Origin: Psychrobacillus vulpis
Lineage (GTDB): Bacteria; Bacillota; Bacilli; Bacillales_A; Planococcaceae
Direction of reading: 5' to 3'
NCBI RefSeq assembly: GCF_006861825.1
Contig: NZ_VDGI01000009.1
Coordinates: forward strand, 71,710-129,473
DNA: 57,764 nucleotides
Position numbers and translations under genes: made by a program. The notes beneath the pieces were generated by a model, which made no database searches, had not been told where the DNA came from, and worked only from the letters and a program-made list of their open reading frames with translations. Shown piece by piece: positions 19,452 to 29,907 of this stretch; the first letter of the stretch is position 1; every line of letters begins with the position of its first letter.

Positions 19452-20582
19452 TTACTCACTTTCTATTGTATATCTTACTAGCACAGTACCAGTTTTTGCA
19501 TCCCCAAATACTCTTAGTGGCACTGCTTCCGAATCCACTATTTTAGTGAACCCGACTTTTTTATTTAATAACTGTTCTGATTGTTTAAGCTGTGTGATAT
19601 CTGCAAGTTGGACATCTATTTTTCCTAGTTGAGAGGAAGCTTCTCCCTGTAAAGAGACATCCTTCCGCACATATAATTCGACAGTTCCTGCTACTGCAGT
19701 TCCTTCTATTTTACGTGCCTCTTTATCTTTAGTCGTTAAAATAACGTGTCCACTGACAGATGATCCTTCTACTTCCTTCAACTTACCATCTACATAAATT
19801 CGACCATTTACAGTTTCTACATCAACGGAGTCGCCTTCAACATTTTGTATTTGAACTGACCCATTTACCGTTTCAATATCTGCCTTTTCGAATTTCATTT
19901 CATCTAAATTCACTTTACCGTTTGTTGTTTTCACTTTAAAAGAATTTGCTTCTACGTTCTTCGCAATAAAGTCTCCATTAAACAATCGTGCGGAAATATG
20001 ATGATATGCTTTTTTCGGTACATATAATGCAACTTGAACTGATGTCGTCTTCATATCACTATAAATACGCAATTTATTTCCTTCTGTATTAAAAATAAAC
20101 TCATTGTGAAAACGATCTTTCGCTTCTTCTTCAGAGGAGTTTTTATACGATTTTACCGTCACTTCAGCGTGTGTATCGGCTTCTTCCGTAGGAAAAATTT
20201 CAACTTTACCATTTGCTATATCTATAGATATATCATCATATTGTGCTTGTTCCTGCACTAATTTTTCTTTAAAAACAACAGGTTCACCAAATGGCATATC
20301 AAAGTCAAATTCTTTAATTTTATCTACTGCTCCTTGCATAAACTGCATGAAACGTTCTCCAACTACGGTGAAATCTCTTTTTAAGTCTTCTATAAAATCG
20401 GCATTTTGCTGTTTATTTTCTGTTTGATCATTTGATGTGTATTTTTGTTTCTGTTCTTCTCTTACTAGTGGAGTGACAGATATTTCTTGTTTGCCTAGTG
20501 CCTCTAATAGAACCAATGCTTCTTGTGTAGTAATTGTACCATTTTCAACCATATCTAATATACGTTTACGTTCTTCTTGCAT
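19452..20582 (-). CDS. yvlB: YvlB-like DUF4097 protein
   Basis: A 376-residue cytoplasmic protein. Residues 1-35 form the short helical domain EERKRILDMVENGTITTQEA found at the start of YvlB-type proteins. From about 115 to the end a repetitive beta-rich DUF4097 region follows (KVKTTNGKVNLDE, IETVNGSVQIQN, VETVNGRIYVDG). The repeats suggest a beta-helix/adhesin-like fold. In Bacillus subtilis yvlB belongs to the yvlABCD envelope-stress (LiaRS/SigW-linked) region beside uvrA; yvlA, C and D are absent here. ATG 20582 follows GGAGG. Confidence 0.85.
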   Translation of the reverse strand: MQEERKRILDMVENGTITTQEALVLLEALGKQEISVTPLVREEQKQKYTSNDQTENKQQNADFIEDLKRDFTVVGERFMQFMQGAVDKIKEFDFDMPFGEPVVFKEKLVQEQAQYDDISIDIANGKVEIFPTEEADTHAEVTVKSYKNSSEEEAKDRFHNEFIFNTEGNKLRIYSDMKTTSVQVALYVPKKAYHHISARLFNGDFIAKNVEANSFKVKTTNGKVNLDEMKFEKADIETVNGSVQIQNVEGDSVDVETVNGRIYVDGKLKEVEGSSVSGHVILTTKDKEARKIEGTAVAGTVELYVRKDVSLQGEASSQLGKIDVQLADITQLKQSEQLLNKKVGFTKIVDSEAVPLRVFGDAKTGTVLVRYTIESE

Positions 20583-20627
20583 AGTGAAAGGCCTCCTCAT
20601 AAGTTAAAAGTATGAAACTATTTGCTT

Positions 20628-20728
20628 AGACTGTTGATATACGCTTCTTTGTAACTCATAAACCTTTGTTCTATACGTGTTGGCGCGCGCCACGACTCGC
20701 AAGAGTTTAAAGCTATTGTCTACAGCCT
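20628..20728 (+). repeat. Type E repeat
   Basis: Imperfect inverted ends AGACTGTTGATA and TATTGTCTACAGCCT. The interior has GTAACTCATAAAC and the palindrome GGCGCGCGCC followed by ACGACTCGCAAG, all matching the longer copy at 25774-25995. The rest of 20583-20777 shows no gene. Confidence 0.65.
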
Positions 20729-20777
20729 AAATAATTGCTTACCTTACTTAATACGATTGAGGGAAAAAAAGGTTTCA

Positions 20778-23669
20778 TTAGGATTCTACTGTTACAGTTT
20801 TCTTTTTAGATGCTTTTGTAACAACGTCATCCATTCTTTTTCGATCTCGGTCTAAAATAGTTTTTAAATACTTTCCTGTATAGGAATCTTTAGTAGCAGC
20901 AATTTTTTCTGGTGTTCCAACCCCTATAATTGTTCCACCCTTATCTCCACCTTCAGGCCCTAAATCTATCATATAATCTGCTGTCTTTATGACGTCTAAA
21001 TTATGCTCGATAACAAGTACTGTATCCCCATTTTCTACAAGACGTTGCAGAACTACAAGCAAACGTGCAATATCATCTACATGCAAACCAGTTGTTGGCT
21101 CATCTAAAATATAGAATGATTTTCCGTTTGAACGTTTATGCAGTTCAGAAGCTAGTTTCACCCGCTGCGCTTCTCCACCTGATAATGTCGTAGCTGGTTG
21201 ACCTAATTCCATATAACCAAGACCTACGTCAACTATTGTTTGAAGCTTTCGGCTAATTTTTGGATGGTTTTCAAAAAATACTAATCCATCTTCTATTGTC
21301 ATTTTCAATACTTCTGCAATATTTTTTCCTTTATATTGCACTTCTAATGTTTCGCGATTATAGCGTTTTCCATGACATACTTCACAAGGTACATAAACGT
21401 CCGGTAAAAAGTGCATTTCGATTTTAATAATTCCATCTCCACGGCACGCTTCACAACGTCCACCTTTGACATTGAAACTAAATCTTCCTTTTTTATACCC
21501 TCTTACTTTGGCTTCATTTGTTGCTGCATATAAATCTCGAATATCATCGAACACTCCAGTATATGTAGCCGGATTAGATCTAGGTGTACGTCCAATAGGA
21601 GATTGATCGATATCAATCACTTTTTCTAATTCTTCTATTCCTTCAATGCTTTTGTTTGCACCTGGCTTCACTTTCGATCGGTTTAATTTTTGTGCAAGTG
21701 ACTTATAAAGAATTTCATTCACAAGTGTACTTTTACCAGAACCAGATACTCCAGTTACTGCTGTAAATACACCTAAAGGAATATCAACGTTGACATTTTT
21801 TAAGTTATTTTCTGATGCGCCTTTAATTTTGATATATCGTCCGTCCGGCTTTCTTCTTTCCATAGGTAAAGGGATAAACTTTCTCCCACTTAAATACTGA
21901 CCAGTAAGCGATTTTTTGTCTTTCATTACTTCTTCAGGTGTACCAGCAGCAACAATCTCTCCCCCACGTATACCTGCTCCTGGGCCGACATCGATTAAAT
22001 AATCGGCAGCCATCATTGTATCTTCATCATGCTCTACAACAATTAAGGTATTCCCGATATCCCGCATATTTCTTAAAGTATCAATTAATCGGTCATTATC
22101 CCGTTGATGTAAGCCGATGGAAGGCTCATCTAAAATATATAAAACTCCTGAAAGTCTGGATCCTATTTGAGTTGCTAGTCGAATTCGCTGTGCTTCCCCA
22201 CCTGATAATGTTCCGGCTGCACGATTCAACGTTAAATAATCGAGACCAACGTTTTCTAGAAAGCCAATACGTTCGTTAATTTCTCTTAAAACTAATCGCG
22301 CTATTTGCATATCCTTCTCGGATAAAGTTAACTGTTCAAAAAATCGATTTGCTTCTTCAATAGAAAACTCTGTTACTTGACCAATATGTAAGGAATCCAC
22401 TTTCACTGCAAGTGTTTCTTCCTTTAAACGATAGCCTTTACAAGTTGGGCAATCATGGTGTGCCATATATTTTTCCATTTGTTCACGAATATAGTCAGAG
22501 GAAGTATCTTTGTATCGACGCTCAATATTAGACAAGACCCCTTCGAATTGAATCGTATTGTCTCGTACTTGTCCAAATTCGTTTTCGTAACGAAAACGAA
22601 TTTTATCTTCACCAGAGCCATACATAATTTTATTCCACTGATCTATTGGCAATTTTTCTACTGGCACTTTCATTTTTATTTTGTAGTGCTTGCATACTGC
22701 TTCTAACAATTTCGGATAGTACTGAGAGCTCGTTGGCTGCCAAGCGACAATTGCCCCTTCCTCTAAAGTTAAACTTTTATCAGGAACAACTAAATCTGGA
22801 TCCACTTCTAGCTTTGTTCCTAATCCATCGCAGTCTGGACAAGCCCCAAATGGACTATTGAACGAAAACATACGAGGCTCTAACTCTCCAATAGAAAAAC
22901 CACAAATTGGACATGCATGATGCTCACTAAATAGAATCTCTTCATGTTCCATAACATCTATTAATACTCGTCCATCTGCAATTCTTAAAGCAGATTCTAA
23001 AGAATCACTTAACCGTGCTGCTACGCCTTCTTTCATCACAATTCGGTCAATAACAACTTCAATGTTATGCTTTTTATTTTTATCTAAATTAATATCATCA
23101 TCTAAATCGATTAACTCTCCATCTACACGAACACGTACATATCCTTGCTTTTTCATATCTTCAAGTAATTTCACATGTGTTCCTTTTCTACCAGATACAA
23201 TTGGAGCAAGTACTTGCATACGTGTTTTTTCAGGATATTCACTTAAACGATCGACCATTTGTTCAATCGTTTGGGAAGAGATTTCTATCCCGTGCTTAGG
23301 ACATATTGGTTTTCCGACGCGTGCAAATAATAGACGTAAATAATCATAAATCTCCGTCACAGTAGCTACTGTAGAACGCGGATTTTTACTAGTCGTTTTC
23401 TGGTCGATTGAAATAGCAGGAGAAAGTCCTTCTATTACATCAACATCTGGCTTATCCATCTGCCCTAAAAATTGTCTCGCATAGGCTGACAAGGATTCTA
23501 CATAGCGTCTTTGCCCTTCTGCATAGATTGTATCGAAGGCTAAAGAAGACTTCCCAGAACCTGATAATCCTGTCATTACAACAAGCTTATCTCTAGGTAT
23601 TGTTAAGCTAACATTCTTTAAATTATGTGCTCGAGCACCTTGTATAACTATTTCTTGGTTTTTCAACAT
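20778..23669 (-). CDS. uvrA: Excinuclease ABC subunit A
   Basis: A 963-residue ATPase that finds DNA lesions together with UvrB in nucleotide excision repair. Two ABC modules: Walker [10 protein letters not shown] (about 33) and GVSGSGKST (about 645), with signatures [11 protein letters not shown] and [11 protein letters not shown]. Zinc fingers CPIC...CPDC and CEAC...CEVC are complete. Its start is 3 bp from the uvrB stop; GGAAGGA lies in the end of uvrB. Confidence 0.98.
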   Translation of the reverse strand: MLKNQEIVIQGARAHNLKNVSLTIPRDKLVVMTGLSGSGKSSLAFDTIYAEGQRRYVESLSAYARQFLGQMDKPDVDVIEGLSPAISIDQKTTSKNPRSTVATVTEIYDYLRLLFARVGKPICPKHGIEISSQTIEQMVDRLSEYPEKTRMQVLAPIVSGRKGTHVKLLEDMKKQGYVRVRVDGELIDLDDDINLDKNKKHNIEVVIDRIVMKEGVAARLSDSLESALRIADGRVLIDVMEHEEILFSEHHACPICGFSIGELEPRMFSFNSPFGACPDCDGLGTKLEVDPDLVVPDKSLTLEEGAIVAWQPTSSQYYPKLLEAVCKHYKIKMKVPVEKLPIDQWNKIMYGSGEDKIRFRYENEFGQVRDNTIQFEGVLSNIERRYKDTSSDYIREQMEKYMAHHDCPTCKGYRLKEETLAVKVDSLHIGQVTEFSIEEANRFFEQLTLSEKDMQIARLVLREINERIGFLENVGLDYLTLNRAAGTLSGGEAQRIRLATQIGSRLSGVLYILDEPSIGLHQRDNDRLIDTLRNMRDIGNTLIVVEHDEDTMMAADYLIDVGPGAGIRGGEIVAAGTPEEVMKDKKSLTGQYLSGRKFIPLPMERRKPDGRYIKIKGASENNLKNVNVDIPLGVFTAVTGVSGSGKSTLVNEILYKSLAQKLNRSKVKPGANKSIEGIEELEKVIDIDQSPIGRTPRSNPATYTGVFDDIRDLYAATNEAKVRGYKKGRFSFNVKGGRCEACRGDGIIKIEMHFLPDVYVPCEVCHGKRYNRETLEVQYKGKNIAEVLKMTIEDGLVFFENHPKISRKLQTIVDVGLGYMELGQPATTLSGGEAQRVKLASELHKRSNGKSFYILDEPTTGLHVDDIARLLVVLQRLVENGDTVLVIEHNLDVIKTADYMIDLGPEGGDKGGTIIGVGTPEKIAATKDSYTGKYLKTILDRDRKRMDDVVTKASKKKTVTVES

Positions 23670-23672
23670 TTT

Positions 23673-25655
23673 TCATCCTTCCAGCTTCAATTCAAGGATT
23701 GCATCACGTAATTCTGCAGCACGTTCGAAATTAAGCGCTTTTGCTGCATCCTTCATTTCTTTTTCAAGATTTACTAGTAATGTTGCTTTTTCTTCTTTCG
23801 TTAATGCTTTGCCACTTGTTAACTGCTGAGCGTATGACGCTTCTTCCTCTGCGACTTGCGATGCTCGAATAACTTCTCTTATTTTCTTCACAATTGTTTT
23901 TGGTGTAATTCCATGCTTTTCATTGTATTCCATTTGAATAGAACGACGACGTTTCGTTTCATCGATTGCCTTTCGCATAGAATCTGTCATTTTATCTGCA
24001 TACATAATTACTTCTCCATTTGCATTACGTGCAGCTCGTCCAATCGTTTGAATTAAGGAACGTTCAGATCGTAAAAATCCTTCCTTATCTGCATCTAAAA
24101 TAGCCACAAGAGATACTTCTGGAATATCGATACCTTCTCGAAGCAAGTTAATTCCAATTAGTACATCATATGTTCCTAAACGGAGCTCTCGTATAATTTC
24201 AATTCGTTCTAACGTTTTAACTTCTGAGTGCAAATACTGTACTTTTATTCCTATTTCTTTTAAGTAGTCTGTCAAATCCTCTGACATTTTCTTTGTTAAT
24301 GTCGTTATAAGCACTCGTTCATTTTTCGCTGTACGATCATATATTTCATTAATTAAGTCATCTATTTGCCCTTCAATCGGTTTCACAGTAACAACAGGGT
24401 CAAGTAGTCCCGTTGGACGAATAATTTGTTCTACCATTTCCGGTGTATGTTCAAGCTCATATGGGCCTGGAGTTGCCGATACAAAAATAGCTTGGTGAAC
24501 ATGCTCTTCAAATTCAGTGAACGTAAGCGGGCGGTTATCTAGTGCAGAAGGTAATCGGAATCCATGATTTACTAATACTGACTTCCTTGCTTGGTCCCCA
24601 TTATACATTCCTCTTACTTGTGGTAATGAAACATGACTTTCATCTACTACTAACAAGAAGTCTTTTGGAAAATAATCGAGTAACGTATAAGGTGTTGCTC
24701 CCGCTTCACGTAATGTTAAATGACGAGAATAATTTTCAATACCTGAACAAAAACCCATTTCGCGCATCATTTCTAAATCGTAATTTGTACGCTGTTCTAA
24801 ACGTTGTGCTTCCAATAATCTATCTTCGCTTCGTAAAAGTTTTAGTTGTTCTTCTAGCTCTTTTTCAATATTTTCTATCGCAACTACCATTTTTTCTTCT
24901 CGGGTTACGAAGTGAGATGCAGGAAATATAGCTACATGGTCACGTTCTGCTAATATTTCTCCCGTTAGTGAATCGACTTCTCGAATACGATCGATTTCAT
25001 CCCCAAAGAACTCGACACGAAGACATCTCTCATCTCTTGAGGCAGGGAATATTTCTACAACATCTCCACGTACTCGGAAAGTACCACGGGTAAAATTAAT
25101 ATCATTCCGTTCATATTGAATATCGACTAACTTTCGAAGTAACTGATTACGTTCTATTTCCATTCCTGTTCGAAGAGAAACAACCATTTCCCTATATTCT
25201 TCTGGATTACCGAGGCCGTAAATACAGGAAACGGATGCAATAATAATGACATCTTTTCTTTCAAATAGTGAAGACGTTGCCGAGTGACGAAGCTTATCAA
25301 TTTCTTCGTTTATGCTCGAATCTTTTTCTATATAAGTATCTGTTTGTGGCACATACGCTTCTGGTTGATAATAGTCATAATAGCTGACGAAATATTCTAC
25401 AGCATTATTCGGAAAGAACTCTTTAAATTCGCTATAAAGCTGTCCTGCAAGCGTCTTATTATGTGCCATAACAAGCGTTGGCTTATTGATTTGTTGGATA
25501 ACATTTGAAATGGTAAACGTTTTACCTGTTCCAGTTGCTCCTAGTAGCGTCTGATGCTTTGTTCCTTCTTGAACACCTTCTACAAGTTGTTCAATTGCCT
25601 TAATTTGATCTCCTGCTGGCTCATACGGAGCTTGCAAATCGAATATTTGATCCAT
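23673..25655 (-). CDS. uvrB: Excinuclease ABC subunit B
   Basis: A 660-residue helicase-like damage-verification protein. Walker [11 protein letters not shown] is near residue 39, the beta-hairpin region [10 protein letters not shown]...IEKDSSIN near 92-117, helicase motifs (DESHVS, IGRAARN) follow, and the C-terminal UVR domain (from about 620) binds UvrC. GGAGG before ATG. First gene of uvrBA, with a LexA-type box upstream. Confidence 0.98.
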   Translation of the reverse strand: MDQIFDLQAPYEPAGDQIKAIEQLVEGVQEGTKHQTLLGATGTGKTFTISNVIQQINKPTLVMAHNKTLAGQLYSEFKEFFPNNAVEYFVSYYDYYQPEAYVPQTDTYIEKDSSINEEIDKLRHSATSSLFERKDVIIIASVSCIYGLGNPEEYREMVVSLRTGMEIERNQLLRKLVDIQYERNDINFTRGTFRVRGDVVEIFPASRDERCLRVEFFGDEIDRIREVDSLTGEILAERDHVAIFPASHFVTREEKMVVAIENIEKELEEQLKLLRSEDRLLEAQRLEQRTNYDLEMMREMGFCSGIENYSRHLTLREAGATPYTLLDYFPKDFLLVVDESHVSLPQVRGMYNGDQARKSVLVNHGFRLPSALDNRPLTFTEFEEHVHQAIFVSATPGPYELEHTPEMVEQIIRPTGLLDPVVTVKPIEGQIDDLINEIYDRTAKNERVLITTLTKKMSEDLTDYLKEIGIKVQYLHSEVKTLERIEIIRELRLGTYDVLIGINLLREGIDIPEVSLVAILDADKEGFLRSERSLIQTIGRAARNANGEVIMYADKMTDSMRKAIDETKRRRSIQMEYNEKHGITPKTIVKKIREVIRASQVAEEEASYAQQLTSGKALTKEEKATLLVNLEKEMKDAAKALNFERAAELRDAILELKLEG

Positions 25656-25719
25656 AGTCTGCCTCCTACGGTTTGGATAATTTTAGTTTAACATAATCTC
25701 TTTTTGAACACGACAAAAA

Positions 25720-25733
25720 CGAACGTATGTTTT
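25720..25733. promoter_or_regulatory. LexA (SOS) box of uvrBA
   Basis: CGAACGTATGTTTT matches the Bacillus LexA/DinR consensus CGAACRNRYGTTYG except at the last positions. It is about 65 bp upstream of uvrB, next to a candidate promoter on the minus strand (TTGTCG and TATGTT). Confidence 0.75.
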
Positions 25734-25749
25734 TTTGAATTGGAAAAGA

Positions 25750-25773
25750 AAAGCCGCTCTGCATAAGCGGCTT
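25750..25773 (-). terminator. Hairpin terminator, copy 1 of a duplicated hairpin
   Basis: AAGCCGCT-CTGCATA-AGCGGCTT, followed on the minus strand by TTTTCTTTTCC. An identical hairpin core is at 25999-26022. This copy keeps the T tract expected of a terminator for the IDEAL gene; the two are separated by a type E repeat. Confidence 0.7.
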
Positions 25774-25995
25774 CAGACTGTTGACAAACGCTTTCATTCT
25801 TCGTTACTGGCACTCGTTGTAAGCTCATGAACTTAAGTTCTATTTCGCGGACTCACATGATGTGAGTTAGGCAACCGTTGCCACAGGACGTGGCGTACTT
25901 AGGTTGCGAACCTCTAAACGCGCGGCGCGCCTCGACTGACAAGCGTTTTCAAGTCAATCTGAAGTGACACCTTCGAAATTTGATTTTGTCTACAA
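25774..25995 (+). repeat. Type E repeat carrying module F
   Basis: Ends CAGACTGTTGACAAA and TTTTGTCTAC form an imperfect inverted repeat. The interior shares GTAAGCTCATGAAC and GGCGCGCCTCGACT with 20628-20728. Module F is at 25850-25912 in reverse orientation, with hairpin ACTCACATGATGTGAGT. Confidence 0.65.
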
Positions 25996-25998
25996 AGT

Positions 25999-26022
25999 AA
26001 AGCCGCTCTGCATAAGCGGCTT
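25999..26022. repeat. Hairpin, copy 2 of duplication flanking type E repeat
   Basis: Same AAAGCCGCTCTGCATAAGCG core as 25750-25773, here extended to a 16 bp stem by TACAAAGTA/TACTTTGTA. It overlaps the stop codon of the IDEAL gene. Confidence 0.75.
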
Positions 26023-26258
26023 TACTTTGTATTTTGTAATTGATGTAATGCTTCTGTGTATTTCAAAAACGCAGCTCGATCTTTTTTGTCTAGCGCCTCA
26101 TCAATCAATTCTAGCAATCGCAAACTACTTTGTTCCCGGTGGATAATGTTCAAAAACATATCAAGATATATTTCGTTCAACAATTTTTCGGCAGAGCTTT
26201 CTTTTCCTGTGTGACCCATTGCTCTCAAAAAATCTGCATATGAATATTGTTTGTCCAT
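26022..26258 (-). CDS. IDEAL-domain protein
   Basis: A 78-residue helical protein. The last third holds the IDEAL motif region (LLELIDEALDKKDRAAFL), a small domain found in Firmicute proteins and named after this sequence. Molecular role unknown; in some ComK-related proteins the domain is linked to competence control, and comK lies next door at 26438. I prefer ATG 26258 because GGGGTG lies 8-9 bp upstream; an ATG two codons earlier is too close to it. Confidence 0.8.
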   Translation of the reverse strand: MDKQYSYADFLRAMGHTGKESSAEKLLNEIYLDMFLNIIHREQSSLRLLELIDEALDKKDRAAFLKYTEALHQLQNTK

Positions 26259-26377
26259 TTCCATCACCCCGATGCCTTTTTTCCATTATATAAAAGTGAA
26301 AGAGGAGTTGCAATTGTTTTGAGAAAATTGCGATTTTATTATCAATAAAAAATATTTGTAAAATTCGTTATATTGAC

Positions 26378-26405
26378 TTGAATTATTTCCATATTTAACT
26401 ATAAT
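26378..26405 (+). promoter_or_regulatory. SigA promoter of comK
   Basis: TTGAAT, 16 bp, TATAAT, about 33 bp upstream of the comK ATG. AT-rich tracts upstream (26318-26360) could hold ComK AT-boxes, but none matches the AAAAN5TTTT consensus exactly. Confidence 0.6.
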
Positions 26406-26437
26406 TGATGTATAATCTACTAAGGAGTGAAATATTA

Positions 26438-26980
26438 ATGTCTACAAAAACAGATGATAAATCCTTCCTAGTTTCATTTGAAACTGCAGTATTACAACCA
26501 ATTCAAATGAATAATAAAATTTTCACAAAGGTTACGAATATTTCTGGAGAGACAACAATTATAGGCAGAAAGCCTTACGATATTGTTCGTCAATCTTGTT
26601 CCTACTATGGTTCCTCTTTTCAGCAATCAGTAAAGCTTTCGAAAGAAGCTCTTGGAAACTACCACAAACTACCTACTATCATTGCACATGACTATGGAAA
26701 TCCCTGTATATTAATACCTACTCTCTCGCCAAAATCCGATTTAAACGTTTGGTTTTCATATAGAACAATTCAATCATTTCATTCAAGCGAGGAAGGTTGT
26801 GTTGTTGTTTTAACGAATGGACATTCTGTCCTTATCAATTCTTCTGCCGCTACTATTAGCAGACAAATTGCATTTGCTAACATGTTAAATATACATTTTC
26901 ATAAACGAATGAGTCGGCTAACAAATGAAGCGATATTAATATCTCGAAATCAATTATTCCAAAAAGACTTTCAAGACTAA
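26438..26980 (+). CDS. comK: Competence transcription factor ComK
   Basis: A 180-residue ComK-family protein, close to the 192 residues of Bacillus subtilis ComK. The family core is recognisable in IIAHDYGNPCILIPTLSPKS and VWFSYRTI (about 95-128) and the C-terminal ISRQIAFAN region. ComK binds paired AT-boxes and turns on DNA uptake genes. ATG 26438 has AAGGAG upstream. It converges with and overlaps by 4 bp the YhjD-like gene. Confidence 0.92.
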   Translation: MSTKTDDKSFLVSFETAVLQPIQMNNKIFTKVTNISGETTIIGRKPYDIVRQSCSYYGSSFQQSVKLSKEALGNYHKLPTIIAHDYGNPCILIPTLSPKSDLNVWFSYRTIQSFHSSEEGCVVVLTNGHSVLINSSAATISRQIAFANMLNIHFHKRMSRLTNEAILISRNQLFQKDFQD

Positions 26981-27342
26981 CGAATCTTCTCTACAATAGC
27001 AAAATACATAGAAAGTAGCTCTTCTACCCTGTTACGGAGACGGACATTTAAGTAACGACGATGTTCTTCATACCCACCATGAAAAAATACATATTCAGTG
27101 AACATATCATCCCCTTCTCCACGTAGAACTTTCATGCTATGACGCTTCATATAAATATGTGTCTCTTTTAACTCTTTTTGGACTTGCTTTACTGCTTCTT
27201 CAACCATGGAAATATACGGACGCTTCAACTTAAAAGGACCTTGCTCGAAAATCGTTCGATCCTTCTCCAAAATGGTTAAAACCATCGGGAGATAAATCAT
27301 ATTTTCTAAATATGGTATCGATTCTTCCGGTATTAATGGCAT
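26977..27342 (-). CDS. YhjD-like conserved protein
   Basis: A 121-residue soluble protein resembling Bacillus YhjD (start MPLIPEESIPYLENMIYLPM, middle FKLKRPYISMVEEA). Charged and helical, with no recognised catalytic motif; function unknown. The start at 27342 follows AGGAGG. Convergent with comK. Confidence 0.75.
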   Translation of the reverse strand: MPLIPEESIPYLENMIYLPMVLTILEKDRTIFEQGPFKLKRPYISMVEEAVKQVQKELKETHIYMKRHSMKVLRGEGDDMFTEYVFFHGGYEEHRRYLNVRLRNRVEELLSMYFAIVEKIR

Positions 27343-27512
27343 GTCGCATCCTCCTTTTAAGAACATTTGTTCTTATTATATTGTACAACTTTTAGAAGAA
27401 AATGCAACAATCTAGGAAGAGCACTTTTTCTATAGCTACAAGTAAGTTTATTTACACAAAATAATGCCTCTACGAGCATAGCCAAAGCTTACAGAAATAT
27501 TCATCTAAACAG

Positions 27513-27553
27513 AAAAAAACTGCCAATCTAAAAACAGAAAGAGCAGTTTTTTT
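27513..27553 (-). terminator. Terminator after EAL-HDOD gene
   Basis: AAAAAACTGC pairs with GCAGTTTTTT around a 19-nt loop; T-rich on both strands. The remaining 27343-27512 shows no gene. Confidence 0.8.
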
Positions 27554-27581
27554 ATATAAATTCCAATTAAAAAGTGGGACT

Positions 27582-28808
27582 TCAGAATATCTGCAACGTC
27601 CAACGACGTGCCTCTAGATAGAAATCATTTAAAGTAGAATGATCAATTCCAATAGATGTTGCCCCCGAAATCATATCATCCCAACGAACTTCATCGCATG
27701 CAATGGCAAGCTCAAGAAAAGGCGTCATTTCTGTTTTAGTTCCAGAAAGTGTTTCTGCTACCTCATCAGAGAGTGGCAAATCCTGTAACAATTGAATCAT
27801 GGGGCGATGAAGTAGCGTGTCTATTAAAGAGAACATTCCTACTAAGAAATACTCGGAAGCATTATGTAAAAATTTTCGTTTTGCAAGTAACTCACAAAGT
27901 TTCGCTCGAAACAAGGATGCTTCAATAAGGGCTAATCCATCTTTAGAATGATTCGTTATAGATTCACGGAGTAATAATACATGCAACCAATGTTTTAGCT
28001 CATCTAAACCAAGCATTACCACCCCCTGCTTAATAGAACGGACCTTCGACTTCGTACGAACTGCAGGCCAATTAATCATCTTTAATACTTTAAATGAAAG
28101 AGAAACATCGCGTTCAATTTCTTCTGCTATTTCTTCAATCGAAACTGCATTATCTCTTAGCAGTGCAATAATACGAAAATACTGTGCTATATTCGTTGGA
28201 ATTTCTGTTCCTTTAATAATCTCTGGCTTAGCAAAGAAATAACCTTGAAAAAGCTCATAACCAGCAGCTTTTGCTTCATAAAATTGAGCACGTGTTTCTA
28301 CTTTTTCTGCAAGCAACACAATATGCGGATAATTTGTTTTCACAATTCGTTCAATGGCTTGCCTATCAGCTAATTTACTTGCAAGAAAGTCTACTTTTAT
28401 AAAGTTAACAAGGGAAAATAACTCATCGTATAAAGTAACATTTTTTTGAAAAATAAAATCATCTAATGCAATTAAAAAGCCAAGTGATTTAATCTCACGC
28501 AATTTTTGAAGTAACATATGCGTAATAGGAATATCCTCTAAAATCTCAACAACAATTCGATTAGATGGAAATTGACTGAACACCTCTTTTTCTAGTAAGT
28601 TTTCAGTGAAATTAATAAAACATAGTTTATCCCCAGCTAGTTCATTAATTCCGATTGTAAGAAAAGAGTGTATTAGCACTTCTAAAGTAGCAGAATCTCC
28701 ATCTATATTAGGAAACGAATTCTGCTGATCATTTCGATATAACAATTCATATGCAAAAATATATTCATTTTTAGCAAAAATCGGCTGTCTCGCAACGAAA
28801 ATGTCCAC
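27582..28808 (-). CDS. EAL-HDOD signalling protein (YuxH-like)
   Basis: A 408-residue cytoplasmic protein with an N-terminal EAL-like domain (about 1-200) and a C-terminal HDOD domain (about 205-395), the layout of Bacillus YuxH. EAL domains cleave c-di-GMP, but here the signature is YEL (FAYELLYRN). IDDF-type sequence survives as ALDDF, but other catalytic positions look lost, so it is probably a non-enzymatic adaptor. GTG start after GAGGAG. It diverges from the enoyl-CoA hydratase gene. Confidence 0.85.
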   Translation of the reverse strand: MDIFVARQPIFAKNEYIFAYELLYRNDQQNSFPNIDGDSATLEVLIHSFLTIGINELAGDKLCFINFTENLLEKEVFSQFPSNRIVVEILEDIPITHMLLQKLREIKSLGFLIALDDFIFQKNVTLYDELFSLVNFIKVDFLASKLADRQAIERIVKTNYPHIVLLAEKVETRAQFYEAKAAGYELFQGYFFAKPEIIKGTEIPTNIAQYFRIIALLRDNAVSIEEIAEEIERDVSLSFKVLKMINWPAVRTKSKVRSIKQGVVMLGLDELKHWLHVLLLRESITNHSKDGLALIEASLFRAKLCELLAKRKFLHNASEYFLVGMFSLIDTLLHRPMIQLLQDLPLSDEVAETLSGTKTEMTPFLELAIACDEVRWDDMISGATSIGIDHSTLNDFYLEARRWTLQIF

Positions 28809-28966
28809 TTGAACTCCTCAAATCCTTAATATTTCAATAACATAATTGTACCAAATTGGAAAAAGAAAATCGATTATATATAAAACTATCAACTTCAGAT
28901 GACAGACTACTCGGAAAATGATATGTTTTGTATGGGGTAATGATTGTATGTTTAGGGGGAGAAAAA

Positions 28967-29743
28967 ATGGAAACAATTCGTTATGAGCAGCACGGAAATA
29001 TTGCATACGTGACATTAAATAGACCGGAAGCGCTAAATGCATTTAATTACGATATGTTACGTGAGCTGGGAGACATTGCAGAATCTATTCGTATTAACCC
29101 AGATATCCGTGTCGTAATTTTTACAGGTGCTGGAGAAAAATCATTTAGTGTAGGGGCAGATTTAAAAGAACGAAGAACATTAACAAATCAACAAGTAAAA
29201 CGAAATATATATAAAATTGGGGAAGTATTTTCGGCTATTGAAAACTTACCGCAGCCAACAATTGCAATGCTAAACGGCTATGCGTTTGGAGGAGGAACAG
29301 AGCTTGCACTTGCATGTGATTTCCGAATCGCATCCGAAGACATTCAATTAGGATTAACTGAAACTAGTTTAGCTATAATCCCAGGCGCTGGAGGTACGCA
29401 ACGACTGCCACGCCTAATCGGTGAAGCAAAAGCAATGGAGTTGATCTTAACAGCCAAGAGACTAAAAGCAGAGGAAGCATTAGCATACGGTTTAGTAACT
29501 AGAGTTACCCCTCGTGAAACGTTAATAAAAGAAACGGAAAGCTTCGCTGCACTTATGCTTGCAAATGGACCAATCGCACTCCAACAAGCAAAGTTTGCAA
29601 TTAAACATGGCATGAACGTAGATTTACAAACTGGCTTAAGTATTGAGCGTAAAGCCTATGAAATTACTATTCCAACAGAAGATCGTGTGGAAGCTTTAAA
29701 CGCATTTAGTGAAAAGAGAAAACCTATATTTAAAGGTAAATAA
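28967..29743 (+). CDS. Enoyl-CoA hydratase/isomerase, methylglutaconyl-CoA hydratase type
   Basis: A 258-residue crotonase-fold enzyme. The oxyanion-hole regions and both catalytic glutamates are present: GGGTELALACDFRIA (first Glu) and LTETSLAIIPGAGGTQRLPR (second Glu). The ETxLAIIPGAGG form is that of methylglutaconyl-CoA hydratase (AUH/YngF) in leucine breakdown, which is the best guess; a fatty-acid role is possible. It stands alone, with GGGGGAG before ATG 28967 and a strong terminator. Confidence 0.88.
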   Translation: METIRYEQHGNIAYVTLNRPEALNAFNYDMLRELGDIAESIRINPDIRVVIFTGAGEKSFSVGADLKERRTLTNQQVKRNIYKIGEVFSAIENLPQPTIAMLNGYAFGGGTELALACDFRIASEDIQLGLTETSLAIIPGAGGTQRLPRLIGEAKAMELILTAKRLKAEEALAYGLVTRVTPRETLIKETESFAALMLANGPIALQQAKFAIKHGMNVDLQTGLSIERKAYEITIPTEDRVEALNAFSEKRKPIFKGK

Positions 29744-29809
29744 TAAGAAAAGTACAGTCGTCTACACAGGAGCTGAAACGAAGAAAAAGTCTATACTTTC
29801 ATATTTTTA

Positions 29810-29856
29810 TAAAGGAGAGATAACACCAGATCATTTTGGTTTTATCTCTCCTTTTT
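29810..29856 (+). terminator. Terminator after enoyl-CoA hydratase gene
   Basis: AAAGGAGAGATAA pairs with TTTATCTCTCCTTT, followed by TTT. Confidence 0.88.
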
Positions 29857-29907
29857 AACGCCAATTGATGTCCAAATATGATAGAGAAAGGAAATTTTAA
29901 TCCTTTT

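Noticed and set aside
26318-26360. ComK AT-boxes in front of comK
   Set aside because: AAAATTGCGATTTT has a 6-base gap rather than 5, and the next candidate has a mismatched T half. Suggestive only.
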